Shown: positions 44,991 through 54,872 of the stretch, one piece after another | Position numbering within the stretch: position 1 is the first letter of the stretch | How the letters are laid out: the number at the start of each line of letters is the position of its first letter | From: Athripsodes cinereus | Taxonomy: Eukaryota > Arthropoda > Insecta > Trichoptera > Leptoceridae | Reading direction: 5' to 3' | Length of the DNA: 64,000 bases | NCBI GenBank assembly: GCA_947579605.1 | Contig: OX388305.1 | Coordinates: 39,445,542-39,509,541, forward strand | Program-made: the position numbers and the translations under genes | The notes under the pieces: model-generated | The model's database searches: none | The model's input: only the letters and a program-made list of their open reading frames with translations | Told to the model about the DNA's origin: nothing

Positions 44991-45620
44991 ATCATTATTA
45001 TGTGTGTATATCTCAAATATGGAGTACTCTAGTGGAAACGTTGTATTCGTAATTCAACAAATTGACATAAAAAGCTTGCATACGCGCATATCAATTAATG
45101 GCAGAATTTAGTTTCAAACAACTAAAAAGTTATTTTGTAAAAGTATTTTGTGTAAAATACAAAATACTCAAAAAATGTATTTCAAATAAAATACAAAATA
45201 CTTTTTACGAAAAGGTATTTGAAATACAAAATGAAAATACGTATTTTGTATTTTGTACTTGTATTTTAAGTACTTTTATTTCAAATACGTCACATCTCTG
45301 AATTCATGTTGACTAACATGTGAGAAGCAAATGTAATTTTGTTGAAAAAACTTTGAACGGCCATACTGAAAAATGTCATCCATTGAGATAGTGTAGTTTC
45401 GCTCTGGCGTATAGATAATATATGTATAATGAAATTATGTTACTATGAAACAAGTTATATATTGCAAAACATCATGTCTAAGTATTTAAAAAAGTGATTT
45501 TTTTAAAATCTGTAGATCCGATGTTACATTTTGGGTGCGACAATGTACAAAAATAAAATACAACATTTTAAATATTAGGTATATTGTCGTTTTAGAATAT
45601 ATGAGTCAAACAAAATAAAA

Positions 45621-45690
45621 ACCCATGATGAATTGAACCCATGATCCCTTGCTTGCAATGCGAGTATGTTAGTCACTACTTCTATCTAAA
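45621..45690 (-). mobile_element. tRNA-like sequence, probable SINE head
   Basis: The minus strand reads TAGTGACTAACATACTCGCA then GGGTTCAATTCATC (box B). No acceptor stem pairs, so it is not called as a tRNA gene. Confidence 0.4.
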
Positions 45691-45718
45691 TAGATAATGA
45701 CTAGTTAGGCATATATAC

Positions 45719-46101
45719 ATCGATGGTTTAAAGCACAGAAGACACATGTCCACATCTGACAGTTTAGAGAAAACAGGGTTTGAAAGTTTGAGATTCAAAA
45801 TTAATTAACTAATTTTAAATTAATTCAGAAGATTTCCTTGGTGGACATGTGCTTTTTAAGAATCAATTATGTCGATATTAATACATTCTCAAATATCTTA
45901 TGTGACATGTTACATCTGTGCACAAAAAATTATAATTTAAGAATGTTTAGCATCTGGTTTATGTTAAATATTTCGATAATGATATAAGTATTATTGGTAA
46001 TTATGTAGTCAGGACATAGACGACGTTGCAACCGATCTTGTACATATATTAACTCATTTTACCTAGTGGACATGTGTCTTTTGTGCTTTAAACCATCGAT
46101 A
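45719..46101. mobile_element. MITE with 35-bp TIRs
   Basis: ATCGATGGTTTAAAGCACAG at 45719 is inverted at 46067-46101 (CTGTGCTT / AAACCATCGAT, one mismatch region). 383 bp, non-coding, just upstream of the mariner. Confidence 0.85.
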
Positions 46102-46259
46102 TCATGTATATCGTCCCTCTTCTGACTAACAGTCGTATCTGCCTAAATGTAAATTGTTCAGGAGAGGGTTTTTTGTGTTTTGCCGTGCATATTTTCGACT
46201 CTCCTAGTTATATGATACAGTGTAAATATATTACATTATTATATTTGTACCTATTCTTA

Positions 46260-47559
46260 TAAAGGGTTGTTCAACAAGAACTTTGTTTTTTAATTGTGGC
46301 AACACCAGCAACATGATAGTTTTGACATTTAATTTTTTGACGTATTCGTAGTGGATGCATTGGCAATTGTTGCAATGAATTCAATTTCGCTTGAAAATCG
46401 CATTAAAATAATTAAAATCCATTATGAAAATGGTGGTTCTGCTAAAGTGACATTTCGTCAAATTCGTGATATTTTCGAACAACATAATCGTCCTTCTGAG
46501 ACCGCTATTAAGAATTTGGTCGCTAAATTTGAGTCGACAGGCTCGATACAAAATGTGTTAACACCAACGCGTGTACGACCGGGTCGTTCAACTGAAAACA
46601 TCGCAGCCGTGAGCCACAGTGTTGAAGCAGATCCAAATTTGTCAATTCCTCGACGTTCTCGACAATTGGGGTTATCCAAAACCACCACATGGCGAATTTT
46701 GCGTAAGGATTTGGCTTTGAAGCCTTACAAGGTTCAACTGGTGCAGGAATTGAAGCCGAACGACCATTCAAATCGCCGTAGATTCGCTCAATTCATTCAG
46801 GAACAACCCGCTGGTTTTTCTGAAAAAATCATTTTTTCAGACGAAGCCCATTTTCACTTGTCAGGGTACGTCAACAAGCAAAATTGCCGCATTTGGGCTT
46901 CTGAAAATCCTAGAGCAATTATTGAGAAGCCGTTGCATGCTCAGCGTGTCACTGTATGGTGCGCTATGTGGTCTGGAGGCGTGATTGGGCCGTTTTTTTT
47001 CGAAGATGAGACTGGATATGCGGTAACGGTCAATGGATCACGCTATCGCAAGATGTTGACAACTCAATTTTGGCCTATTATTGATGACGTGGATATCACT
47101 GACATGTGGTTTCAACAGGACGGTGCCACATGTCACACAGCCAATGAAACGATCAATTTATTGCAAACCAAATTTCCCGATCGCATGATTTCACGAAACT
47201 CAGCTGTTAAGTGGCCAGCCAGATCGTGTGATTTAACGCCACTGGATTATTTTTTGTGGGGCTATGTTAAGGACAGAGTCTATACGGAGCCAATCGAATC
47301 GATTGCAGCCTTAAAACTCAAAATCCGTGATGTGATTAGCGAAATAGTCCCGCCATTTTGCCAAAAAGTGATTAAAAACTTTGATGAAAGAATCGACATC
47401 TGTCAGCGTGCTCGTGGTGGACATTTGTCAGATATCATTTTTCATGCATAATTGCCAAACTTTTCTCTTTGTAATTCAATAAAAATTTTAATCATCTTCA
47501 TCAAATTTTTTTGTTTTATTTTGTTTTAAAAAACAAAGTCCTTGTTGAAAAACCCTTTA
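46260..47559 (+). mobile_element. Complete mariner element, 1300 bp, TA target duplication
   Basis: The left end TAAAGGGTTGTTCAACAAG and the reverse of the right end TAAAGGGTTTTTCAACAAG form imperfect TIRs of about 32 bp. TA lies at 46258-46259 and 47560-47561. It encloses one uninterrupted transposase. It lies between the CCDC28-like and neverland genes. Confidence 0.92.
46375..47451 (+). CDS. Mariner transposase, DD41D (rosa-like), 358 aa, intact
   Basis: Cut-and-paste transposase. The first in-frame ATG is 46375; the frame is open upstream to 46351 but only from a GTG. Residues 1-120 hold two helix-turn-helix regions (KVTFRQIRDIFEQ; SRQLGLSKTTTWRILRKDL). The DDE/D domain has D156 (FSDEAHFHL), D249 (WFQQDGATCHTA) and D291 (DLTPLDYFLW). 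Forty-one residues separate the last two, so it is DD41D and not the DD34D of Mos1-type mariners. DD41D is the signature of the rosa clade. The length is normal and there are no stops. Whether it is active cannot be told from one copy. Confidence 0.93.
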   Translation: MNSISLENRIKIIKIHYENGGSAKVTFRQIRDIFEQHNRPSETAIKNLVAKFESTGSIQNVLTPTRVRPGRSTENIAAVSHSVEADPNLSIPRRSRQLGLSKTTTWRILRKDLALKPYKVQLVQELKPNDHSNRRRFAQFIQEQPAGFSEKIIFSDEAHFHLSGYVNKQNCRIWASENPRAIIEKPLHAQRVTVWCAMWSGGVIGPFFFEDETGYAVTVNGSRYRKMLTTQFWPIIDDVDITDMWFQQDGATCHTANETINLLQTKFPDRMISRNSAVKWPARSCDLTPLDYFLWGYVKDRVYTEPIESIAALKLKIRDVISEIVPPFCQKVIKNFDERIDICQRARGGHLSDIIFHA

Positions 47560-47611
47560 TATCTCAGAATCGTTTTTGTGATGAAATTTTGTGGAATTAG
47601 TAGATACAACA

Positions 47612-47705
47612 CACAGAGCGCCCTTGAGGTGGATTTTTTTCACAAAACGGCGCTTTATAAATCATCCAAATAATAATAATAATAATTTTATTTACAATTA
47701 TTCGT
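47612..47705 (+). mobile_element. Non-LTR 3' end with GCGCC/GGCGC hairpin and (AAT)n tail
   Basis: AGAGCGCCCTTGAGGT ... AACGGCGCTTTATAAATC is followed by (AAT)n. It is the same terminus as at 41771-41820, 44931-44980 and 431-480. Confidence 0.7.
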
Positions 47706-47983
47706 AAATACGACAGCAAATCAGAAAGCTATTCCAGGATAACGGTAACAGTTACAGGTGTGATCTTCAGTGAGAACACGCAGGACACATATAAATACAC
47801 ATTGGTGATCATAACTTGATTTCGCCAAAAATGTCAGATGCGACAGTTAGTCAGAAGAGGGACGATATGTGGCATATTTATAAAGGAATTTATAATACAT
47901 AGAGTCTCGATGCTTACAAAAGGATGCAGGCTGATGAGTAGATACTCTTTTAAAACTGGGTCACTTTTTCAATTGCTCTATAT

Positions 47984-48331
47984 CAGGGATGCACAGACTT
48001 ATAGGAAACGGGGGCAGCTCAGGACGATTATGAGCCAAGGACGGGTTGCTATGAGAAAACTAACACTTAAAGTTTTAATTTCCTGAAATACTCACACATT
48101 AACATTTCTACCCTCCATCACCAAATTTTCAAAATGGTATAGGAATTTGAATTATTTCAAAAACTCCTCGATTTTCTTAAAGAATATTTACTCGATTCAT
48201 TATGTATCCAGTACTTTTACCGACTATCCGATTGTCACTGGTATTGTCAATTTTTTGTATTATATAATTCGCTGGCGGGCCACAGATATACCGACCATGG
48301 GCCGCATGCGGCTGCGGTTTGTGCATCGCTG
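47984..48331. mobile_element. Non-autonomous hAT element, 348 bp
   Basis: Ends CAGGGATGCACAGACTT and TTGTGCATCGCTG. Perfect 8-bp duplication CTCTATAT (47976-47983 and 48332-48339). GC-rich subterminal GGGCCGCATGCGGC. Confidence 0.85.
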
Positions 48332-48638
48332 CTCTATATCAATGGTTGGTACGTATTTTGTGAGTTTTTGAAAGTTGTATGTACAGTCCAATCATAAAAT
48401 ACTTTAACATGCTTGAATTAATGCTTGGATAATAAATTTTCATGGAAGTATTTCACAAAATAACAGCTCATAACGTAGTTTTAATATACTAAGAATGAAA
48501 TAAAGTATAACTAATCAGATTGTATCACAAAATCATTTTGATAACCTTCTCATTTTAATTTATACAAATGGAAATCTGTAAAGAGTGAATGATGCTTATT
48601 GATTTCTCATAAATATTTGCTGTTTTTTTTTAATCAGT

Positions 48639-51600
48639 TCACCATTCTAATCTATCACCGCCATTCATCTTCCTCATGGCTTCCTCAAATGAGATGCTAC
48701 TCTCCGAGAAGAACTGCTTGAACCAGTTCCTGTATGCCTTGAGACATTTGTCAGTTTTTACCAAGAGAGGTTGATGAACAAACTCCTTGCTCGCCCAGAC
48801 CATTACATCACGGTGGAACTGAAAATAATACACATGAGAATTATCAATTTTATAATATGTCCAAAACAAAAATATACAGTTACCATTTAAAAAAAGGTTG
48901 TTAGATGCAAATGAGAAAATCATACATCCACTTACGGGGAGCAGCTAGTAGACTAATCGAATGTAGTAAACATTCGAGCCATTCTCTCCATGTTCATAAA
49001 GAAAATCTAGATCAGTAGAATATTTTAATACTGTTTTAAAGAATAAGCTACAATGGTTTGGTCATGCGGAAAGAATAAATGAGGACAGAACGATCAAGAA
49101 AATATATTTGGCTGAGAGGTATGGTGTTCTTCTTTTATTCTTTTTATTCAAATTCTTTTTATTTCTTTCTGCAATTGTGTTTGTTTTCTAATTTTTCTGT
49201 AATAGTCGTAAGTAGATTGTTAGTGTTTGTTATTATTATTATTGTAAAAATATCACCCTGCACTGAGATCATAACAGTTTTTGGCCAAGGCGATCTAAGC
49301 AGGAAAAATGATAAAAAAAAAGAAAAGCCAAATAAAGAAACAAAGCACAAAAAAAGATATCTATGGCAAAGAAACAGTAGAATCAAAGGAGAGTCTCTGT
49401 CCTGGCGATAAAATCTTTGTATGTTATGTTGAAAATATCGACATTAACATTCAAATCATTAAATAATTTTATATATATACAATGAAAAACAATTTTTTGT
49501 TCTTACCATAACAGTTTCTGCCCACATAACAAGATTACCAAAAGGTTTGAAACGCATCGGTGCGTAGAGCCTGTGAATAACTTGTTGCACCAGAGGAGCT
49601 ATCGGAGTTACAGTCTGCAGAACAATCATTGAAGTGTTACTATAGCGGATCTGCATTTGGACATAACTTGGACCAATCTGTGAAATATGTGAAACAGTTG
49701 ATTAAATAAGCCTTAATTTGAGTTTTTTTTTTTATTTATTAACTCTTTCAAGGAACAAACAGTCATTACAGTAAATATTACAAGAATCAATGTTACATAC
49801 AATATAGACCACAAGAGTTACCCTATATTACCACAGCATATAATTCAAGGCAACCAAAAACAAAGATATACATTATAATAATAACAGCAGGTAAAGCATG
49901 ATAAAATAATCAATCACAAAATAATATAATTAATAATTAAGCGTAATCTGGGTTTTTCAAATTAACCCAAATAACCGCCCACTGTAAGCAATATGCTTGT
50001 GTCTTGATTGTAAAGTGGAAGCGGGAGGAACTGAACCCGGAATCTCTGGATTAAAAGTCTGAGTTTCTACCATCAGGCTACTGACCAATTTTTTTATATC
50101 TAATAAACTTGAAACTTTCACAATTGTTTGCATCAAAATTTAAGATATCAATACTTTTATCGAAATTGAATCCTGGCCTATCTGCTATTCTCAAGACAAC
50201 AACATTAGAGCGTCAGGAATGTCGTGGAAAGAGGTTTTATTTTTTTTTATAGTTTACGCAAACATACAGTTATTACAATACATAGGTAATACAAATAGAT
50301 AAAAAAATCGGCACATAAACCAGCAAAGAGGTGATTATATTGGCACAAAGATACACTGAATAGATGAGGCAGATTTCAGCTTTGTACTCCCAAGAGGAGC
50401 GTTGAAGGGTGCTTGAATTAGATGGGATGACAATGACATCATATGCAGAAATTCAGAAAACGGTTCGTTAAATGAACTTTGAGGGCGAAAGGAGAAACAA
50501 ATCTTACTTGCGTGGCAGTCACTCCCACTTGACAGACGGATATGTCCCCAAATAATCTAATGTCATGCGTTAGTTGCACTGCGGCAACATTGGGGTCATT
50601 TGTTGGTGCCCAAACTCCACCCCATATGTGGCGACCTGGAAACACAGAATTAATAAAATAAATAAAATAAAAACTGAACTTTGAAAACCCCATTGTCACA
50701 ATTCTTTAGATCAGTGTTCCGCAAAGCGTGTGCCGCGGCACACTGGTGTACCGTGGTCATCAGTTGGTGTGCCGCGGAAAAAAGTCAAGGTTTTGTTAAG
50801 ATAATACACCTAAAAATATCTGAGAGCTATAAGAGCAGGCGCTTTGTTGGGCGAGGGGCAGGACAGCCTTTTTTTATCTTTGGTGTACCTCTAAAAAAAT
50901 TTGATTTGATAGGTGTACCTTGAACACAAAAAGTTTGCGGAACACTGCTTTAGATGGTACTTTATCTCTTTACTTTTTTATTGCAATTTAATATGTACCT
51001 AAAATATTGTAATTGGCTGATGTTGGTAAAGATTTCCCAGCGACTAAGTGATCTTGGTGCAAGGCATTCAGATGAGCCACGTCAGCTCCGTTCTCGGGAA
51101 TGTCCTGAAAAAAATTCGGATTGTGAAGAATTTTACTACAGAGACATGGGAAACACTTTTCAATAAATTTGTTTTCAATTTCAAGGAATATAATTTAAAG
51201 TTTAGCGTGTATATATAAAAGGCTAGCTATTAAGCAAGGCCTGAATTTGTTGCAAAAATTTGTTCAGAACCGTTACAAATATTTTTTTCTTTCAAAACTT
51301 ATTAATTACAATTAGTTTTTGACAGTAATTTTCCTTGGAATGGTGGATTGCTCTAGAAGAAAATGGCAAGCACAAAGTATCAAACATGTGTGTTCAAATT
51401 TTGGGGTGGAGAAGTCAGAAATAATAATAATAGACCGGGATATCTTGAGCAAGTACCTCCTGGGACAAAGGAAAGAAGATAAATGTGTATGTTTACCTGT
51501 ATATGGCATGGTATAATGAAATCATTTCTCCCCATATATATCCAATTTCCGTTTGCCACATTCTCAACTGATGGTATTTCATAAGTTGGCCCCTCTCCGT

Positions 51601-54368
51601 TACAGCTATACCACACGAAAACCATGCCATCTACTTCACAAACTTCCCAAGACTTCACAGCGGCATTTTTTGGTACTGAAAGAATATTCATTGGAAATTT
51701 CCAAAACTATGATATTTCAATATTTTGAGCTATTGTTCTGATATAAAACTTTATAATGCTTAGATAAATAACACAACCCTCCTCTACTCTTTCATTTAAT
51801 TTTTACGTAATAATTTATTATCTACCTGTGTCAACGCCGGGAATAGATACACATTTCCCTGATGGACCATTGAACTGCCATTTATGGAACGGACACTCGA
51901 TACAATCGCCTTTTACAGATCCTCCAACAGCCATGTTTGCTCCTAAATGTGGGCAATGGGCATCCACAGCATGAGCTTTTCCCGCTTCACTTCGAAAAAC
52001 AGCCAAGGAGCAACCTGCAAAAATAGAAAATTACCCTTACGTAAATAACATCTTTAGCAGCTTCCTAGATCATTATAAATCTATCAGTGAAGATGTTGAC
52101 ACATCAAAGTTAAAAAAGACGCTTTGTAAATCTCTTTTCCACTGTTTAAATTCGAAATAAACAGTCAACAATTTATTGAATAAGATAGGAATAGAAATAA
52201 CAAATGACTTTTAATTCTTAGACTTCTAAAATAAGTTATAACGAAAAAAGAGAGATTGCGTTCTTGCAATAAACTCATTCCTTCCGCTTAGATTCATAGG
52301 CTGGTTCGCTGGTAGATACTTTTTAATATTTTATTACACCCTAAAACCTGTTGAAATAACTTTATTTCTCGGATATTTCAGGAGCCCATGAATTATTAGA
52401 TCCTATGGTCTGTTTATATATTCAGGAGGCTCATCTTGTTATGTGGAACCCCGGCCGGCTTTCCATAATTTTGAGGTTGTTCTTGGTGGGCGTTATCCAT
52501 GTGGTCCATGTAGGACAATATTTAACATTCTGATAATTAATTAAAATAGATTTTACTTACCAAAAGCTTCAATCTGTTGTACTTGTCCTGCTTTGAGTTT
52601 GCTGCTCTCAATGACACCGTACCAGGCGTTAGGGAACGGTGGTGGTAATTTCTTGCCAATTTTTCTCATCTGCCTGATTAAATTTACAATATCCCTTCTT
52701 TTGTAACATATTCCAGGAATATCCAAGTCCTGAAAAGAAAAAAAATGAAGTCAAACACTTGACTGGCATGTTATTTGTGCAAATCATCAAATTGTAACAC
52801 TATTTCCTCAAAATCTTTTGAGAAAAAGATGTCCTTTTGCGGTATGGTAAATATCTAAGTATCAACGACCCGTGTTGCGCAGAGGTAACGCTCTTTCCCT
52901 GAGTCACGAGGTCCTGGGTATGGTTCTCGGCCGAAAGGCTAAACGAAGAATGATCTTTTTGAAATTATCCTGAGTTTGGGTGTTGCACGTAAATATTTTT
53001 GGTGCATTGTATAAATGTATATCGTCGCATTATTACCCATATTACATGATTCATATTATCTTAATTTGAAACTAGCTCGATCTGCGTCAATTGTCCCTAT
53101 GTATATGACTGGGATTAATCTATATTAGCTTTCTACACACCATCAATGATATATTTAAAAGTAAATAATAATGAAATTTGAATTACTGTTATATTCGATG
53201 GCAGAAAAACACACAGGCCCTACTTTATTTCGAAACATTTTCTTTTTTAAACTAGGTAATATAAAATTGAAAGATAATATTACTTAAGCAAGACTTGAAA
53301 TGACGAAGCACATGAAGAGCAGAGACCATGTAGTTAATGGCACTACAATGATCACAGATTACATAATATATGGCAAGGGAAAGGGCTTAACCAGGAAGGG
53401 GGACAAACTGGGCCAGTCGATCATCTCCTTAGATCTTAAAAATAATGGGAAATTATAAAAAAATGTGATAGGTTTGAAACTCCCTCCCGCCAGAAGTCAG
53501 GTTGTTAAGGTGGCTCTAAAACTGTTGTACAAAAATTATGAGATCGAGAAATATTTCAAATTCCTATCAGATATCAAAAATTCTAAGAACCCTCTAGCTT
53601 TCGGCGAACGTGCTGTCGTTATCTTCATTTCACACTCCTGAAGATGGCGATGGCACGTTCGCCGAAAGTAAGAGTTAAAAACTACAACACGGAGATCCCG
53701 AAAACCACCGAACACTTATTTATGATGCTTTACAAATGACTGTCTTTTACACCTTTTATTTTTAATACCTATCATAAGTAATAATGCCATTGCTTTTACA
53801 GGACATTCGAAACTTACAAAATGAATCGGAGTCCAGACCCCCTAGACAAACCGCACTTGGCGATCGACTACAAACGAATTTTCGACAATAATGCATAATT
53901 GCATGGTACATTGTAGGTAGATTGTCAAAAAGTTCGCCAGTAGTCGATCGCTAAGTAGGTACGGTTTGTCTATTCTTTGTCGGGAACCCCATGAAACATT
54001 TGTGTTGTTCCTACATGTCAACAAATAGTTTTAATAGAAAATAAATAAATATGCTAATTACGCACCTGAGTGTAATCATAAGGTATGATGATTATTTTAA
54101 AAGCATAAACAAATAATGCTAAAATTATGATCAACGTCCATGGGCTTAGTCCAAAAAATTCTGCGACAGACGTGAGTATTCCTAATATCATCATTGGAAG
54201 TTGAAATAATCCTTCCACCATTTTGTTTGCATCATGGACGCCATTTTGGTTTGGTTGCAAAACATTTTCCTCCGCTTTTGTTAAATTGAGCAATCTTGAT
54301 AGTAAGTTGTATTCTGATAGTGACAGACATTCTCCAGATAATGTTTCATTTCTACCATCGAGACCCAT
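48639..54368 (-). CDS. nvd: Neverland (cholesterol 7-desaturase, Rieske oxygenase), 1-bp frameshift in exon 2
   Basis: Neverland converts cholesterol to 7-dehydrocholesterol, the first step of ecdysteroid synthesis in the prothoracic gland. Coding exons are 54368-54066, 52730-52561, 52014-51826, 51675-51497, 51104-50999, 50635-50508, 49677-49507 and 48818-48639, all GT-AG. An acceptor at about 54383 implies a 5' UTR intron. Residues 76-95 form a membrane helix ([17 protein letters not shown]). The Rieske cluster is C178-P-H180 ... C198-P-F-H201 (C-x-H-x17-C-x2-H). The iron-site motif [13 protein letters not shown] is at 284-296. The C terminus matches the family ([20 protein letters not shown]). 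Phases are exact except in exon 2, which has one A too many (52680-52683), giving 1426 nt where 1425 would give 474 aa. An in-frame downstream acceptor at 52670-52671 could skip the error. Confidence 0.9.
48995..49125 (+). mobile_element. Non-LTR polyprotein tail fragment in the last nvd intron
   Basis: It reads [15 protein letters not shown] then [11 protein letters not shown], the same motif block as RTE-type tails (KLRWFGHVERMNE ... KRIYLSER). It is cut off by T-rich sequence at 49130. Confidence 0.7.
49940..50095 (-). mobile_element. Diverged tRNA-derived SINE, family A-like, in nvd intron
   Basis: It begins TAATCTGGGTTTTTC and AACCCAAATAACC. The reverse strand has GGTTCAGTTCCTCC (box B) and GGTAGAAACTCAGAC (box A region). 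It shares the family-A 3' end but has a different body. Confidence 0.6.
50712..50947. mobile_element. Non-autonomous hAT element, 236 bp, in nvd intron
   Basis: Ends CAGTGTTCCGCAAAGCGTG and GTTTGCGGAACACTG. Perfect 8-bp duplication CTTTAGAT (50704-50711 and 50948-50955). It ends 51 bp from the exon 5 donor. Confidence 0.88.
52863..53010 (+). mobile_element. tRNA-derived SINE, family B, in nvd intron 1
   Basis: CGACCCGTGTTGCGCAGAGG, GAGTCACGAGGTCCTGGGTA and CGAAGAATGATCTTTTTG match 26021-26135. Box B is degenerate (GGTTCTCGG). Confidence 0.65.
53598..53670. repeat. Hairpin with CTTTCGGCGAACGTGC arms
   Basis: CTTTCGGCGAACGTGCTGTC at 53598 pairs with GATGGCACGTTCGCCGAAAG at 53648-53667. The loop is about 30 bp. 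It lies in nvd intron 1. Confidence 0.75.
53843..53972. mobile_element. 130-bp MITE, AAACCGCACTTGGCGATC ends, copy 2
   Basis: Homologous to 32547-32673 in reverse orientation, with TAGACAAACCGCACTTGGCG at the left. It is in nvd intron 1, about 95 bp downstream of exon 1. Confidence 0.85.
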
Positions 54369-54565
54369 TTTAATTTGATATCTGAAACAAAAAAAAATCA
54401 CAACTATTATTAATTTTCAATATTTTTCTTTTCACGAAAACTACTGTTTTTTATATAAAATCTTTTCAGTGTGACTTCCTCAAGCTCAATATTGCAATAT
54501 AGGTACTCTAGAGCAGTAATCTCCATAACCTACTGGTTCAGGAGATGAAGACCATTGCTCTAGAG

Positions 54566-54864
54566 CAGTGTTTCCCAACCTTCTTCTCGTCGCGAACCAA
54601 AAGTAATATCCAACAGAATTTGGCGAATCCCCTATGTAGTCGTTAATGATAGGCAAAAAAACAATAAAATTTTCTTTATATGCTGCATAAGATATAGGCA
54701 GTATGCATACGTTCGAAACAACAGCGTGCAATCTGCATTGTATTTGGTGTGCTTTTTTTTATTTTTTTGGTGTTTTTATTTTTTTTTCCTTTTATTTTTC
54801 TTGGGCCATTTAAAATCCCGCCATTACGCTATTATTTTCGCGAACCACCGGTTGGGAAACACTG
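54566..54864. mobile_element. Non-autonomous hAT element, 299 bp, upstream of nvd
   Basis: Ends CAGTGTTTCCCAACCTT and GGTTGGGAAACACTG. Perfect 8-bp duplication CTCTAGAG (54558-54565 and 54865-54872). A third CTCTAGAG at 54506-54513 is followed by CAGTAATCTCC, a possible remnant of a second insertion. It is 198 bp upstream of the nvd ATG. Confidence 0.88.
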
Positions 54865-54872
54865 CTCTAGAG

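Larger units (their letters stand above)
44002..45303. mobile_element. hAT-like element with CAGAGATGTG ends and TACAAAATA arrays
   Basis: The left CAGAGATGTG is inverted at 45291-45301 (CACATCTCTG). Both subterminal regions are arrays of AAATACAAAATACTTTT motifs in opposite orientation. The flanks ATCATGTT and TTCATGTT are a 7/8 target duplication if two bases are added at the right end. The interior holds retroelement fragments. Confidence 0.7.

Noticed and set aside
46351..46374. Mariner transposase start at 46351
   Set aside because: That codon is GTG. The first ATG in frame is 46375 and gives the normal mariner length.
49079..49411. 110-codon plus-strand frame in the last nvd intron
   Set aside because: It starts in a retroelement tail fragment and continues through T-rich low-complexity sequence; no domain or splice support.
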